6,449 bases of DNA from Lachnospiraceae bacterium (GTDB lineage: Bacteria; Bacillota; Clostridia; Lachnospirales; Lachnospiraceae). The first letter of the stretch is position 1. Each line of letters begins with the position of its first letter. The stretch covers positions 1-6,449 of the forward strand of contig JAILOA010000439.1 in assembly GCA_024691065.1 (NCBI GenBank), read 5' to 3'. A program made the position numbers and the translations under genes. Below the pieces are notes generated by a model. The model made no database searches. It was given only the letters and a program-made list of their open reading frames with translations, and was not told where the DNA came from. Shown piece by piece: positions 1 to 6,413 of the stretch.

Positions 1-2421
1 CTTATTTCCCCTGGATTTATACTGTTCTACCATCTTTTTCTGAAGGTAGTCGCAGTAGACACCTTCTTCAAAAAAAGTCAAAAAATCTTTATTTATCTTT
101 TCTCCCTTATCGATAACAACCTGGCCGGCTGCCTTCATAGAGTTAATTTTAAGGCTGCCTATTGTTGCAATACTATAAAAACCATTTATTAAATCCTTAT
201 GGTACTCGTCAAAATCTTTAAATGGCAAATTCTTTTCTTTCAATACATTTGAAATTGCTTCCTTATTATTTGACATCTCCTGCCATGCATCATACTGAAC
301 CGTACCAATATTAAGAAGCTTTATATATTCCTCGTTATTAAAAAGGTCAGGGTCCGTAAAGTCGATTTTTTCAGCGGTTTCATTCATAAATGCCTTCATT
401 TTTTCAAAACCGCCGACTATATTTTCCGCAAGCCATTTTTGCCCCTCATCGGTGATTGTGGATGTAAAAGCGGCCACATTCCGAAACATCTGCTGTTTCT
501 CGTTTACAAGCTTTTCGGGGTCAAGGATATCCTCCATCCTGTACTTTCCGGTATTCGCAAGCGCAAGTACCGTAAAGCTCTGGTTGGCCGTTCTGCTTAC
601 ATTATACATAGGCGAAGTTAGGGTTGTGGTTTTAAAACGCGCTCCCTTAAATATATCCAATCCTTCCTTGCTATAAATAAATTTTTCTTCAAATTTCTTT
701 CCGTTTTCCTCAAATAATTCACCTGACTTTTCGCTTATTACCTTATCAACAGCATTTTCAATTGAATGTATATTTGCTCCAAGCTTTAATCTAAGGTCCT
801 TTACGGCTGCAACCCTGTTCTTTGCATAGTCTGAATCAGCCTCCGTCTTGTTATCAATATAAACCCCTGACAAATCAAAGACTTCTTTTGATAATTGTGT
901 GTATTTATCAACATCCTCAGTATTTAATACTCTGCCACTGTTTGCAAGTTCCTTTGTGTAATCCCTTAATTCCTTCAGCTTGGATCTCATATCCTTATAA
1001 TTCTTTGATGTCTTCCAGGCGTGGTGATTTCTATCAATATTGTTATATAATTCTTCTATAAATGTAGCATTCTTCTTCATTTCATCGAGTGTGAATGATT
1101 TTAACCCGTACTGTTCAATTTCAGCCTGTAAATGATTTTTAAAAACGGTTTCAATTACCTTATCCTTAATTTGCTTCAACTCTTTATTGAAATCGCTTTC
1201 GGTAGACTTATTTATTTCCGACGCTTCATCCGGAAGCTTTACTCCCGGAAACGCATTCTCAAGCCCAACCCCTGAAAAATTGTCAGCATTCATAACGGCC
1301 TTTATGAGGTCGTTTTCATTTTGTGCATCGATAATTCTTTTAAAGTACACGGATTTCTTTATTTCCGGACCATACATAGACTTAAGGCGGTTATATCCGT
1401 TTTCTTTTAATAATATAGCCTTTATTTCATTGACTTTATACTTTTTAATGGTTTCCGATAAATCCGAGGCAAATTTTATGATTTTATTGTCATTATTAAT
1501 TATTTCCTGAGCTTTTGCAGGCTGCCCGGGTTCTTCTATATTGGAAATTCCAAGACCTGTAAGACAACCTGTTAAAATGTTGTCCTTTTGGTCTGCTCTT
1601 GCTTGTCTATCTTTAACTCCCATCCCTGAAATAAACTGTTTAAGAATTATGTCAGTCAGAGCCTCTTCCTTCTGTTCCTTGCTCATTTCATTAAATTTAT
1701 TAATAAAGGTTTCTTTTTCCTTTACAACCGAAACAGCATAATCAATCTCCTTTACAGTCCCTTTAAGATTAGCTTCCTGTGCCCTGTTAAATCCTTTATT
1801 AAATCCTGCCTTTTTAAATGCTTTATTATCAATAATTTTCCGGGCAATTGAGCTTATTGCCGCATTTGAAGGAATCGGAGAAATATTTGCCCTATAATCA
1901 ATTGGAGGATTATCCAGATTATATTTTTTACAATAATTTACAAATCTTTTTAAGCATAACAATACAGGCCCCTTATTTCCATTTTTATAATCTTCTATCT
2001 TCTTATTGGCTTCTTTTCTGGCTTCAATAAGAATAGGGGCTAAATTCTTCTCCCTTTGGTCTCCCTTTACAACGTTGTCAACAATGTGCAGCTTATTGGT
2101 TTCAACAGCATTAAACATAGTACTTGAGGAAGAAAATGTTTTCTTAAGCCTTGATTCTTCAATTGCCTCACCGATAACAATTGCAGCAATTACTTCATCT
2201 GTTAATTCTTCATTTGCACCTTTATCAATTACAATATCACTGTATTCATTTGCATTGGGAACCCCGATACTCTCGGGAATTTTACCGTTTGGGCCATAGA
2301 CATCGATCAATGATTTATAAGGATTTTCGGATTCCTTATTAAATCTTTTCAAACTATCCTTATATTTTTTAACTTTTTCTGCATCTATTGTTTTTACTTC
2401 ATCTATTGTAATTTCACGCAT
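1..2421 (-). CDS. Large helix-rich cytosolic protein of unknown function (C-terminus cut by window edge)
   Basis: An uninterrupted reading frame runs on the minus strand from ATG at 2421 to the first base of the window: 807 codons, no stop seen, so the protein is longer than 807 residues. The start is well supported: GGAGGG (complement of 2429-2434) lies 7 bases upstream. It begins MREITIDEVKTIDAEKVKKY, with no signal peptide, and I saw no hydrophobic segment long enough to be a membrane helix, so it is probably cytosolic. The composition is rich in Lys, Glu, Asn and Ile, with many helix-forming stretches. One recognisable unit is residues about 466-548: an HH followed by W, S, Y and M at short spacing, then a Leu/Lys helix, a YTQLS stretch and a YAKNR...DLR helix. 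From memory this resembles a helical module recurring in large hypothetical proteins of Lachnospiraceae, but I cannot name a family. No catalytic motif was recognised. It is transcribed divergently from the two plus-strand surface genes, and a functional link is unproven. Confidence 0.93.
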   Translation of the reverse strand, partial: MREITIDEVKTIDAEKVKKYKDSLKRFNKESENPYKSLIDVYGPNGKIPESIGVPNANEYSDIVIDKGANEELTDEVIAAIVIGEAIEESRLKKTFSSSSTMFNAVETNKLHIVDNVVKGDQREKNLAPILIEARKEANKKIEDYKNGNKGPVLLCLKRFVNYCKKYNLDNPPIDYRANISPIPSNAAISSIARKIIDNKAFKKAGFNKGFNRAQEANLKGTVKEIDYAVSVVKEKETFINKFNEMSKEQKEEALTDIILKQFISGMGVKDRQARADQKDNILTGCLTGLGISNIEEPGQPAKAQEIINNDNKIIKFASDLSETIKKYKVNEIKAILLKENGYNRLKSMYGPEIKKSVYFKRIIDAQNENDLIKAVMNADNFSGVGLENAFPGVKLPDEASEINKSTESDFNKELKQIKDKVIETVFKNHLQAEIEQYGLKSFTLDEMKKNATFIEELYNNIDRNHHAWKTSKNYKDMRSKLKELRDYTKELANSGRVLNTEDVDKYTQLSKEVFDLSGVYIDNKTEADSDYAKNRVAAVKDLRLKLGANIHSIENAVDKVISEKSGELFEENGKKFEEKFIYSKEGLDIFKGARFKTTTLTSPMYNVSRTANQSFTVLALANTGKYRMEDILDPEKLVNEKQQMFRNVAAFTSTITDEGQKWLAENIVGGFEKMKAFMNETAEKIDFTDPDLFNNEEYIKLLNIGTVQYDAWQEMSNNKEAISNVLKEKNLPFKDFDEYHKDLINGFYSIATIGSLKINSMKAAGQVVIDKGEKINKDFLTFFEEGVYCDYLQKKMVEQYKSRGNK

Positions 2422-2512
2422 AACGATTCCCTCCGTTTTTTTGTGGTAAAGATCCGACTTTATCAATCTACATCGGTCATATCTATAGATCTTTTTATTT
2501 TTTTTCAGATAA

Positions 2513-2550
2513 AATGTAGCTCAGTAAATTCCCCTTTTTTTCGCTACATT
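2513..2550. repeat. Inverted repeat AATGTAGC / GCTACATT
   Basis: Perfect 8-bp arms at 2513-2520 and 2543-2550 are separated by 22 bases. One arm overlaps the end of the putative -10 box of the minus-strand gene, so it could be an operator half-site pair. If transcribed it could also be a leader hairpin. There is no adjacent T-run in the right place for a terminator. The arms are seen directly; the role is inferred. Confidence 0.5.
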
Positions 2551-2576
2551 ATAAATATTAACATATCAAGAGTTAC
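2548..2576 (-). promoter_or_regulatory. Possible promoter of the large minus-strand gene
   Basis: Read on the minus strand, a perfect TATAAT lies at 2553-2548. The sequence 17 bases upstream is GTAACT (TGTAAC at 18), a poor -35 match. Transcription would start near 2541, giving a leader of about 120 bases. The -10 match is exact but the surrounding DNA is AT-rich, so chance occurrence is possible. Confidence 0.35.
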
Positions 2577-2587
2577 AAAAGTGTAAC
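2572..2587. repeat. Inverted repeat GTTACA-AAAG-TGTAAC
   Basis: Two perfect 6-bp arms (2572-2577 and 2582-2587) are separated by 4 bases. They sit exactly at the -35 position of the putative minus-strand promoter, which makes a transcription-factor operator plausible. No regulator is encoded in the window to match it. Confidence 0.45.
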
Positions 2588-2756
2588 AACAACTTATAAT
2601 TACTATAATAGTATCATATTATGCAGATTTTTAATAGATTATTTATGAATGGATTCGATTGTTTATAGATTATAAAAGACTTAATTGGTTGATGTTTTGG
2701 GATGTTCGTGATTTTTGAGATTTGATATGTTATGGGCTTTTTGAGACTTAGGCTTT

Positions 2757-2897
2757 GGGGCTTTGGGGCTTTATTTTTTTTGTTTTGGGATTTTGGGGTT
2801 TTAATTTTTAGGTTTTTGGTTTTGGGGTTTGGTTTTGGGATTTTGGGGTTTTATTTTTTGGGTTTTGGGGTTTTGGGTTTTGGGTTTGGGGTTTGGG
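2757..2897 (+). repeat. G/T-rich, telomere-like tract with G-quadruplex potential
   Basis: The plus strand carries 13 runs of three or four G here, separated mostly by TTT or TTTT (GGGG at 2757, 2765, 2795, 2824, 2845, 2867 and 2888; GGG at 2787, 2837, 2860, 2875, 2882 and 2895). A further GGG lies at 2734. No C occurs on the plus strand from 2770 to 2915. A degenerate 50-bp period is visible: the 22 bases starting at 2782 recur exactly at 2832. The tightest cluster, 2860-2897, has six runs spaced by 3-4 T, well within the usual criteria for an intramolecular G-quadruplex. The tract lies between the two divergent promoters, so neither gene would transcribe it and any role is probably at DNA level. 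Function unknown. Confidence 0.85.
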
Positions 2898-2991
2898 ATT
2901 TTTATAAAAATTTTACAAGTTAATTTTAATTTTATCATTTTTGTTAATTGTGAATAAAAATCGTTTTTTTCTTAATTCAAATTTTGGCAGT

Positions 2992-3008
2992 TTTGTCTAA
3001 TGGACAAA
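2992..3008. promoter_or_regulatory. Operator-like inverted repeat overlapping the -35 box
   Basis: TTTGTC (2992-2997) and GACAAA (3003-3008) are perfect complements separated by 5 bases. The right arm shares four bases with the -35 hexamer of the plus-strand promoter, the classic placement of a repressor site. A self-complementary TTCCGGAA (3010-3017) follows directly inside the promoter spacer. The binding protein is unknown. Confidence 0.4.
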
Positions 3009-3029
3009 TTTCCGGAATTTTTATATAAT
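3001..3029 (+). promoter_or_regulatory. Strong housekeeping sigma promoter for the secreted-protein gene
   Basis: TGGACA (3001-3006, five of six consensus bases) and a perfect TATAAT (3024-3029) are separated by the optimal 17 bases. Transcription would start near 3036, about 28 bases before the ATG at 3064. This also argues against the upstream GTG at 3046 as the start, which would leave only about 10 bases of leader. Confidence 0.75.
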
Positions 3030-3052
3030 CGTTGCATGGTTTGAAGTGGAAG

Positions 3053-3058
3053 AAAGGA
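3053..3058 (+). promoter_or_regulatory. Ribosome binding site deciding the start at 3064
   Basis: AAAGGA lies 5 bases before the ATG at 3064. The alternative GTG at 3046 has no such element at a useful distance and would place six charged residues (MEERTE) in front of the signal peptide, so the ATG is preferred. Confidence 0.65.
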
Positions 3059-3063
3059 CCGAG

Positions 3064-4662
3064 ATGAAAACCCAGATTCCACATTTATTATTAATTCATT
3101 ATTTTATTATAATATCAGGTTTGCTCTGCCTATCCTTACTTTTTAGGATGGGAATCTCAGAGGCGATGAGTATATATTATCTCTCCGGAGGAAGTATTCA
3201 TAAAAGCTCATTAAAACCCGGTACCGAAAAAATATATTCTATAGACATGTCTTCGGCCGGATGTAATATTACATTTATTGTAAATGTTGCGCCGGAATAT
3301 CTGTCAAATATAACCTTATCTTTAACAGATCCCGACAATAAGATTATAAATAATACCGGTTATGTATATGACTCTATTCATATGCTTTTAAAGTCGACCT
3401 ATAAAATAAGCTCAACAGGTAGCTATAAGCTTACAATAAGTAACAATGGAGAAGCACCTGTTTATTACAAAGTTAGATATAATATTGCTGAATCTAAGAT
3501 AAAAAGTAACTCTGATTCCGGCAAGAATAAAAACAATAATTCGGGAAGTGACAGGGATTCCGGCTCCGGTTCCAAAAATACGGAAAGTAATAAAGATACC
3601 AGCTCCGGTAATACAGGAAGTGGCAGGGATTCCGGATCCGGTTCCAAAAATACGGAAAGTAACAAAGATACCGGCTCCGGTAATACAGGAAGTGACAGGG
3701 ATTCCGGCTCCGGTTCCAAAAATACGGAAAGTAATAAAGATACCGGCTCCGGTAAGGATACAAATCAGTCCCAAAAATACAACACTAAAGTAACCCCTTC
3801 CCCGAGTAAGGCTCCGGCTACCGGTAAGAAGCCCGTCAGCTCGAAGTCTTCCAATGAGAAACCTACCGCTACTCCCGCTCCGGTTTCAAGTAAGAAGCCG
3901 GTCGGCTCGAAGTCTTCCAATGAGAGACCTACCGCTACTCCCGCTCCGGTTTCAAGTAAGAAGCCGGTCGGCTCAAAGTCTCCTAATGATAACAAGAGGT
4001 CTGACTCTACCCCGGCTGCAAGTAGGAAACCATCCGGTGCAAAGTCATCCTCCTCAAAAAATAAAACTTCAGACACAACTTTCACCACAAACAAAAAACC
4101 TGAAAGCACCGATTCTCTTAAGAGAAATGACACTTCAGACAAGAATACTTCCGGCGATAAATCAGGTAAAAAACCTGGTAAATCCTTTTCTATAAAAAAC
4201 AGTACGGCAAGTGCAGTATTAAAAATTTTCGACGATAATTCGGAATCATCTGCTTTACATGACAGACCTGAATACGAATCCTCCACTTCAAACCAATTAA
4301 TAAGATTCGGTAATTCATTTGTTATGCTCAAAGTCGGTGAAACCGTTGAACTCCCACTTGAAAATTCAACTGTATCAAAATCCTCGTCGCCGGAAGTATC
4401 TTTAAATAACCTAAGGTTCGTAATCCTTGACGAAGAAATTGCTTCTTTATATGATGACGAAACCGCATCAACTTTATCATCAATAGAAAATATATCAAAT
4501 AATGATGATTACACAGCAGACGTAACTCCGACTGTCACAGGAAATATCGATGGAATAACAGACATAACTCCGACTGTCACAGGAAATATCGATGGAATAA
4601 CAACTATTATAATGTACTCCGGAGATAAACCAATATCCAGCTGTACACTAAGAGTAACTTAA
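3064..4662 (+). CDS. Secreted modular repeat protein with PPC-like and Ig-like (Big_2-like) domains
   Basis: This 532-residue protein is probably exported and surface-associated. Residues 1-34 form a Sec-type signal peptide: MKTQ start, hydrophobic core to about residue 27, and a likely cut after SEA (A34). The Cys at 22 has no lipobox context, so it is not an obvious lipoprotein. Residues about 37-142 look like a small beta-sandwich resembling bacterial pre-peptidase C-terminal (PPC) domains, with the pattern LKPG, a TDPDN turn and a GSYKLTISN strand. Residues 162-233 are three 24-residue Ser/Gly/Asp/Asn repeats. Residues 255-298 plus a partial copy are 22-residue Lys/Pro/Ser/Ala/Thr repeats, followed by more Ser/Lys-rich linker to about 395. 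Residues about 412-532 resemble a Big_2-type Ig fold (FVMLKVGETVEL strand, IASLY, GNIDGITTI, final CTLRVT strand). There is no LPXTG anchor or membrane tail, so attachment, if any, is non-covalent. A GTG start at 3046 would add six residues. Domain calls are by eye. Confidence 0.92.
   Translation: MKTQIPHLLLIHYFIIISGLLCLSLLFRMGISEAMSIYYLSGGSIHKSSLKPGTEKIYSIDMSSAGCNITFIVNVAPEYLSNITLSLTDPDNKIINNTGYVYDSIHMLLKSTYKISSTGSYKLTISNNGEAPVYYKVRYNIAESKIKSNSDSGKNKNNNSGSDRDSGSGSKNTESNKDTSSGNTGSGRDSGSGSKNTESNKDTGSGNTGSDRDSGSGSKNTESNKDTGSGKDTNQSQKYNTKVTPSPSKAPATGKKPVSSKSSNEKPTATPAPVSSKKPVGSKSSNERPTATPAPVSSKKPVGSKSPNDNKRSDSTPAASRKPSGAKSSSSKNKTSDTTFTTNKKPESTDSLKRNDTSDKNTSGDKSGKKPGKSFSIKNSTASAVLKIFDDNSESSALHDRPEYESSTSNQLIRFGNSFVMLKVGETVELPLENSTVSKSSSPEVSLNNLRFVILDEEIASLYDDETASTLSSIENISNNDDYTADVTPTVTGNIDGITDITPTVTGNIDGITTIIMYSGDKPISSCTLRVT
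3547..3762 (+). repeat. Three tandem 72-bp in-frame repeats (Ser/Gly/Asp-rich, 24 residues each)
   Basis: Units start at 3547, 3619 and 3691. Units 1 and 2 differ at 4 of 72 bases. Units 1 and 3 differ at one base until the last nine bases, where unit 3 diverges. Each encodes a DSGSGSKNTESNKDT-type segment with a charged, disordered character. Exact in-frame copies at DNA level point to recent slippage or recombination, so copy number may vary between strains. Confidence 0.95.
3826..3989 (+). repeat. Tandem 66-bp in-frame repeats (Lys-Pro/Ser/Thr/Ala, 22 residues each)
   Basis: Two full units start at 3826 and 3892 and differ at only 3 of 66 bases. A third, partial unit starts at 3958 and loses similarity after about 32 bases. 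A fourth, much decayed trace (SRKPSGAKSS) follows near 4021. The protein motif is KKPVGSKSSNE followed by a TATPAPVSS stretch, which resembles the Pro-rich spacers of Gram-positive wall-spanning proteins. Confidence 0.93.
4519..4602 (+). repeat. Direct 42-bp duplication inside the Ig-like domain
   Basis: Two abutting copies, 4519-4560 and 4561-4602, match at 41 of 42 bases, the difference being GTA versus ATA in the second codon. Each encodes a 14-residue segment, D(V/I)TPTVTGNIDGIT (residues 486-513). The segment contains the GxxxG-like turn that normally occurs once before the last strands of a Big_2 domain, so the duplication adds an extra loop to the fold. Confidence 0.95.
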
Positions 4663-4751
4663 TAATCAAATACCCAATCATATAGAAACTAATCACCTAA
4701 ATGATAACACCGTAATATATACCCAACTTTGACCATACTAAGACATCTATA

Positions 4752-4774
4752 TACCCTATCCGGCCATAAGGGTA
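4752..4774. repeat. Short inverted repeat TACCCT / AGGGTA
   Basis: Perfect 6-bp arms (4752-4757 and 4769-4774) flank an 11-base CCGGCC-containing loop. No T-run follows on either strand, so it is a poor terminator candidate. An operator for the downstream kinase-like gene is possible. CGTATATA occurs just after it (4778-4785) and again at 4812-4819. No convincing promoter pair was found in 4663-4882. Confidence 0.35.
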
Positions 4775-4832
4775 CAACGTATATACACTCCCCTAATTAT
4801 GCAGAAGCAGGCGTATATAAAACACAATTAAC

Positions 4833-4865
4833 ACCGGAGCAGGTCCAAAAAACATAAAATCCGGT
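4833..4865 (+). promoter_or_regulatory. Leader inverted repeat ACCGGA / TCCGGT before the kinase-like gene
   Basis: Perfect 6-bp arms at 4833-4838 and 4860-4865 are separated by 21 bases and end 17 bases before the ATG at 4883. If transcribed, the right arm lies close to the ribosome entry region. The only Shine-Dalgarno-like sequence before the ATG is a weak AGAG near 4872, so translation may be low or dependent on structure. The role is inferred. Confidence 0.3.
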
Positions 4866-4882
4866 AACAATAGAGAAATAAT

Positions 4883-6364
4883 ATGTATAACAAAACCAAC
4901 AACCCCACCATAACTCACAATTCCAAAAGGATTGAAACATTTTCCAATCACAAAATTAAATATGACGACTTCTTACTTTCGGATAAATATACATTTATCA
5001 AACACATAAAATCCTCAATGGATGAGGATGTTTTACTGGTTGAAAATTGTAATTTGGAAAGAGAATATATTGCAAAGATAATTGATACAACTTATTTTAA
5101 TGAGGGTTTAACAAAGGCTTTACAGGAGATTAAATCAGATTACCTCTGCACGCCCATAGAATATGAGACAACGCCACAAAGAACACTCCTCATATTTGAT
5201 AAATATCAGACGTTGGATGAAATTATTATGCATACCGGGCTATCCCTAAAAGAGATACTCCTTATAGGCAGCAACATATCATCCGCTCTCTTTTCCTTGT
5301 CTACAATTGGTCTAAGTCATATGGATGTAAAGCATTCCAACATATTGGTGAATGACGGTCACTATATGCTATGCGACCTTTGTTATTCAACCAACTATGA
5401 TAGATTTTATGCCGGAAAAAAGAGAAAATTACAACCTACACATATTGACTCCGAAATGCTTACAAATATGCTTGTTGAAATGCTGGCACCTGCACAGGAA
5501 ACTTCAATAAGGAACATCTCAAAAAAAATAAAATCACTTCGTTTAAGTGATATAGAAGAACTTCCTTATGAATTTAATGAATTATTAAATAATGATGCAT
5601 TATTTACTTCAAGATATTTATTTGCTGTCTCTGATGAGGATTTTGATGATTATTTTTTTGAAGCAACCGAATTGATTGGAAAGTCCGGATCTATCCTTAA
5701 TAACAAAATTAAAAAAAGAACTGTCATAAAACCTGAAAAACGCATTAATGAACACTTTAGAAAAGACTCTGATTCATCCTCTGACAGTCCAAACAAAAAA
5801 CAATTCAGGCAAAAAAACAATGCCTCAAAACGTCCAAACAATAAACAATTCAGGCAAACAGGCAAAATGGTTTCTAAAATCAATCCAAAATATTTCCTGC
5901 TTTGGATAACTATAATCGTTGTCGGAGTAGCTGTAATATATGAAATTAACAACAGAAAGGAGGCCTCAATTGTTCGGGAAACCAACGCCTTGGAAGCTAC
6001 ACTTCCGGAAATGGTCTTGCTCTCGGATAAAAAATTAAGTTCCATTCCTGATTTATCCGAATACAATAATCCTGTAGAAATTTATGCTTCTGACAATCAA
6101 ATAAATGATATTTCAGCCATCAAGGATTTAAATACCGTTAAAATCCTGGTTCTGTCAAATAATCCGCTGACCAACATTAATGATTGCAAAAGCCTTAAAA
6201 CATTAACATTCCTTGACCTTTCAAACACAGGGGTAACCACCATCCTGCCGTTAATGAATTTAGATTCTCTTACCACCTTAAATATATTAGGATGTAATGT
6301 ACCTCAAAAAGAAGTAGAACGATTTATGGATACGCATCCGAATTGCACTTTGATTTACTCTTGA
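4883..6364 (+). CDS. Receptor-like membrane protein: divergent Ser/Thr kinase domain, TM helix, extracellular LRR
   Basis: This 493-residue protein has a cytoplasmic N-terminal kinase-like domain (about 35-215). The conserved Lys is K65 (EYIAKII). The catalytic loop is HMDVKHSNILV at 146-156, keeping D148, K150 and N153 of HRDxKxxN. The metal-binding motif is D165-L-C in place of DFG. The glycine-rich loop is not recognisable, there is no APE motif, and the region equivalent to subdomains VIII-XI is very short, so activity is uncertain. Residues about 270-335 form a basic, Ser/Asn/Gln-rich linker. A single membrane helix lies at about 337-355. Outside, residues 373-460 form four 22-residue leucine-rich repeats (LxLSNNPLTNI type, as in SDS22 or internalin-like LRRs), capped by 461-493. 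The expected role is a surface sensor that signals, or scaffolds, inside the cell. It follows the secreted repeat protein on the same strand after 220 bases and may respond to it. The Shine-Dalgarno is weak, but ATG 4883 is the first start in frame. Confidence 0.93.
   Translation: MYNKTNNPTITHNSKRIETFSNHKIKYDDFLLSDKYTFIKHIKSSMDEDVLLVENCNLEREYIAKIIDTTYFNEGLTKALQEIKSDYLCTPIEYETTPQRTLLIFDKYQTLDEIIMHTGLSLKEILLIGSNISSALFSLSTIGLSHMDVKHSNILVNDGHYMLCDLCYSTNYDRFYAGKKRKLQPTHIDSEMLTNMLVEMLAPAQETSIRNISKKIKSLRLSDIEELPYEFNELLNNDALFTSRYLFAVSDEDFDDYFFEATELIGKSGSILNNKIKKRTVIKPEKRINEHFRKDSDSSSDSPNKKQFRQKNNASKRPNNKQFRQTGKMVSKINPKYFLLWITIIVVGVAVIYEINNRKEASIVRETNALEATLPEMVLLSDKKLSSIPDLSEYNNPVEIYASDNQINDISAIKDLNTVKILVLSNNPLTNINDCKSLKTLTFLDLSNTGVTTILPLMNLDSLTTLNILGCNVPQKEVERFMDTHPNCTLIYS
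5787..5858 (+). repeat. Imperfect 27-bp direct repeat in the juxtamembrane linker
   Basis: The 27 bases at 5787-5813 recur at 5832-5858 with one difference, at a 45-base spacing. They encode the motif SPNKKQFRQK and its copy RPNNKQFRQT. The repeated, strongly basic motif sits shortly before the membrane helix, where it could contact acidic lipids or support the positive-inside orientation. Confidence 0.8.
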
Positions 6365-6413
6365 AATTTAATATAGATGAGTAATTTCCGGTTAAATAAT
6401 CATACTTCAATAT

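Larger units (their letters stand above)
2422..3063. other. Divergent intergenic region, about 640 bp
   Basis: This non-coding stretch separates the start codons of the minus-strand gene and the secreted-protein gene. Its left part (2422-2600) holds the leader and likely promoter of the minus-strand gene with three palindromic elements, including a perfect 10-bp palindrome ATCTATAGAT at 2481-2490. The middle (2600-2750) is plain AT-rich DNA with nothing I can name. The 2757-2897 part is an extreme G/T-rich tract. The right part carries a strong promoter for the plus-strand gene. I see no convincing gene here. A 63-codon frame at 2732-2923 is a by-product of the G/T repeats. Confidence 0.85.

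Noticed and set aside
439..2299. Several 60-107 codon plus-strand frames
   Set aside because: They lie antisense to the continuous 807-codon minus-strand frame and show no domain or start signal.
2757..2897. True telomere or linear replicon end
   Set aside because: The tract is internal, flanked by genes on both sides, irregular, and bacterial telomeres are not built from such repeats; only the resemblance is noted.
2732..2923. 63-codon frame encoding a Gly/Phe/Leu-rich peptide
   Set aside because: It is a direct translation of the TTTTGGGG-like tract, has no ribosome binding site and no natural composition; any frame through this tract would look similar.
3007..3015. AATTTCCGG shared with 6383-6391, as a common regulatory site
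   Set aside because: A single 9-base match at different distances from the -10 boxes (8 versus 22 bases); chance is likely in AT-rich DNA.
3064..3165. Lipoprotein signal peptide at Cys22
   Set aside because: The residues before the Cys are SGLL, lacking the small residue required at -1 of a lipobox.
3765..4331. 188-codon minus-strand frame opposite the secreted-protein gene
   Set aside because: It mirrors the repeat codons of the real gene, has no ribosome binding site, and its repeats coincide with the plus-strand repeats; the same applies to the smaller frames at 3412-3793 on both strands.
4752..4774. Rho-independent terminator after the secreted-protein gene
   Set aside because: The stem is only 6 bp with an 11-base loop and no T-run follows.
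5650..6066. 138-codon minus-strand frame opposite the kinase-like gene
   Set aside because: It lies wholly within a clearly supported gene with TM and LRR signatures and shows no start signals of its own.
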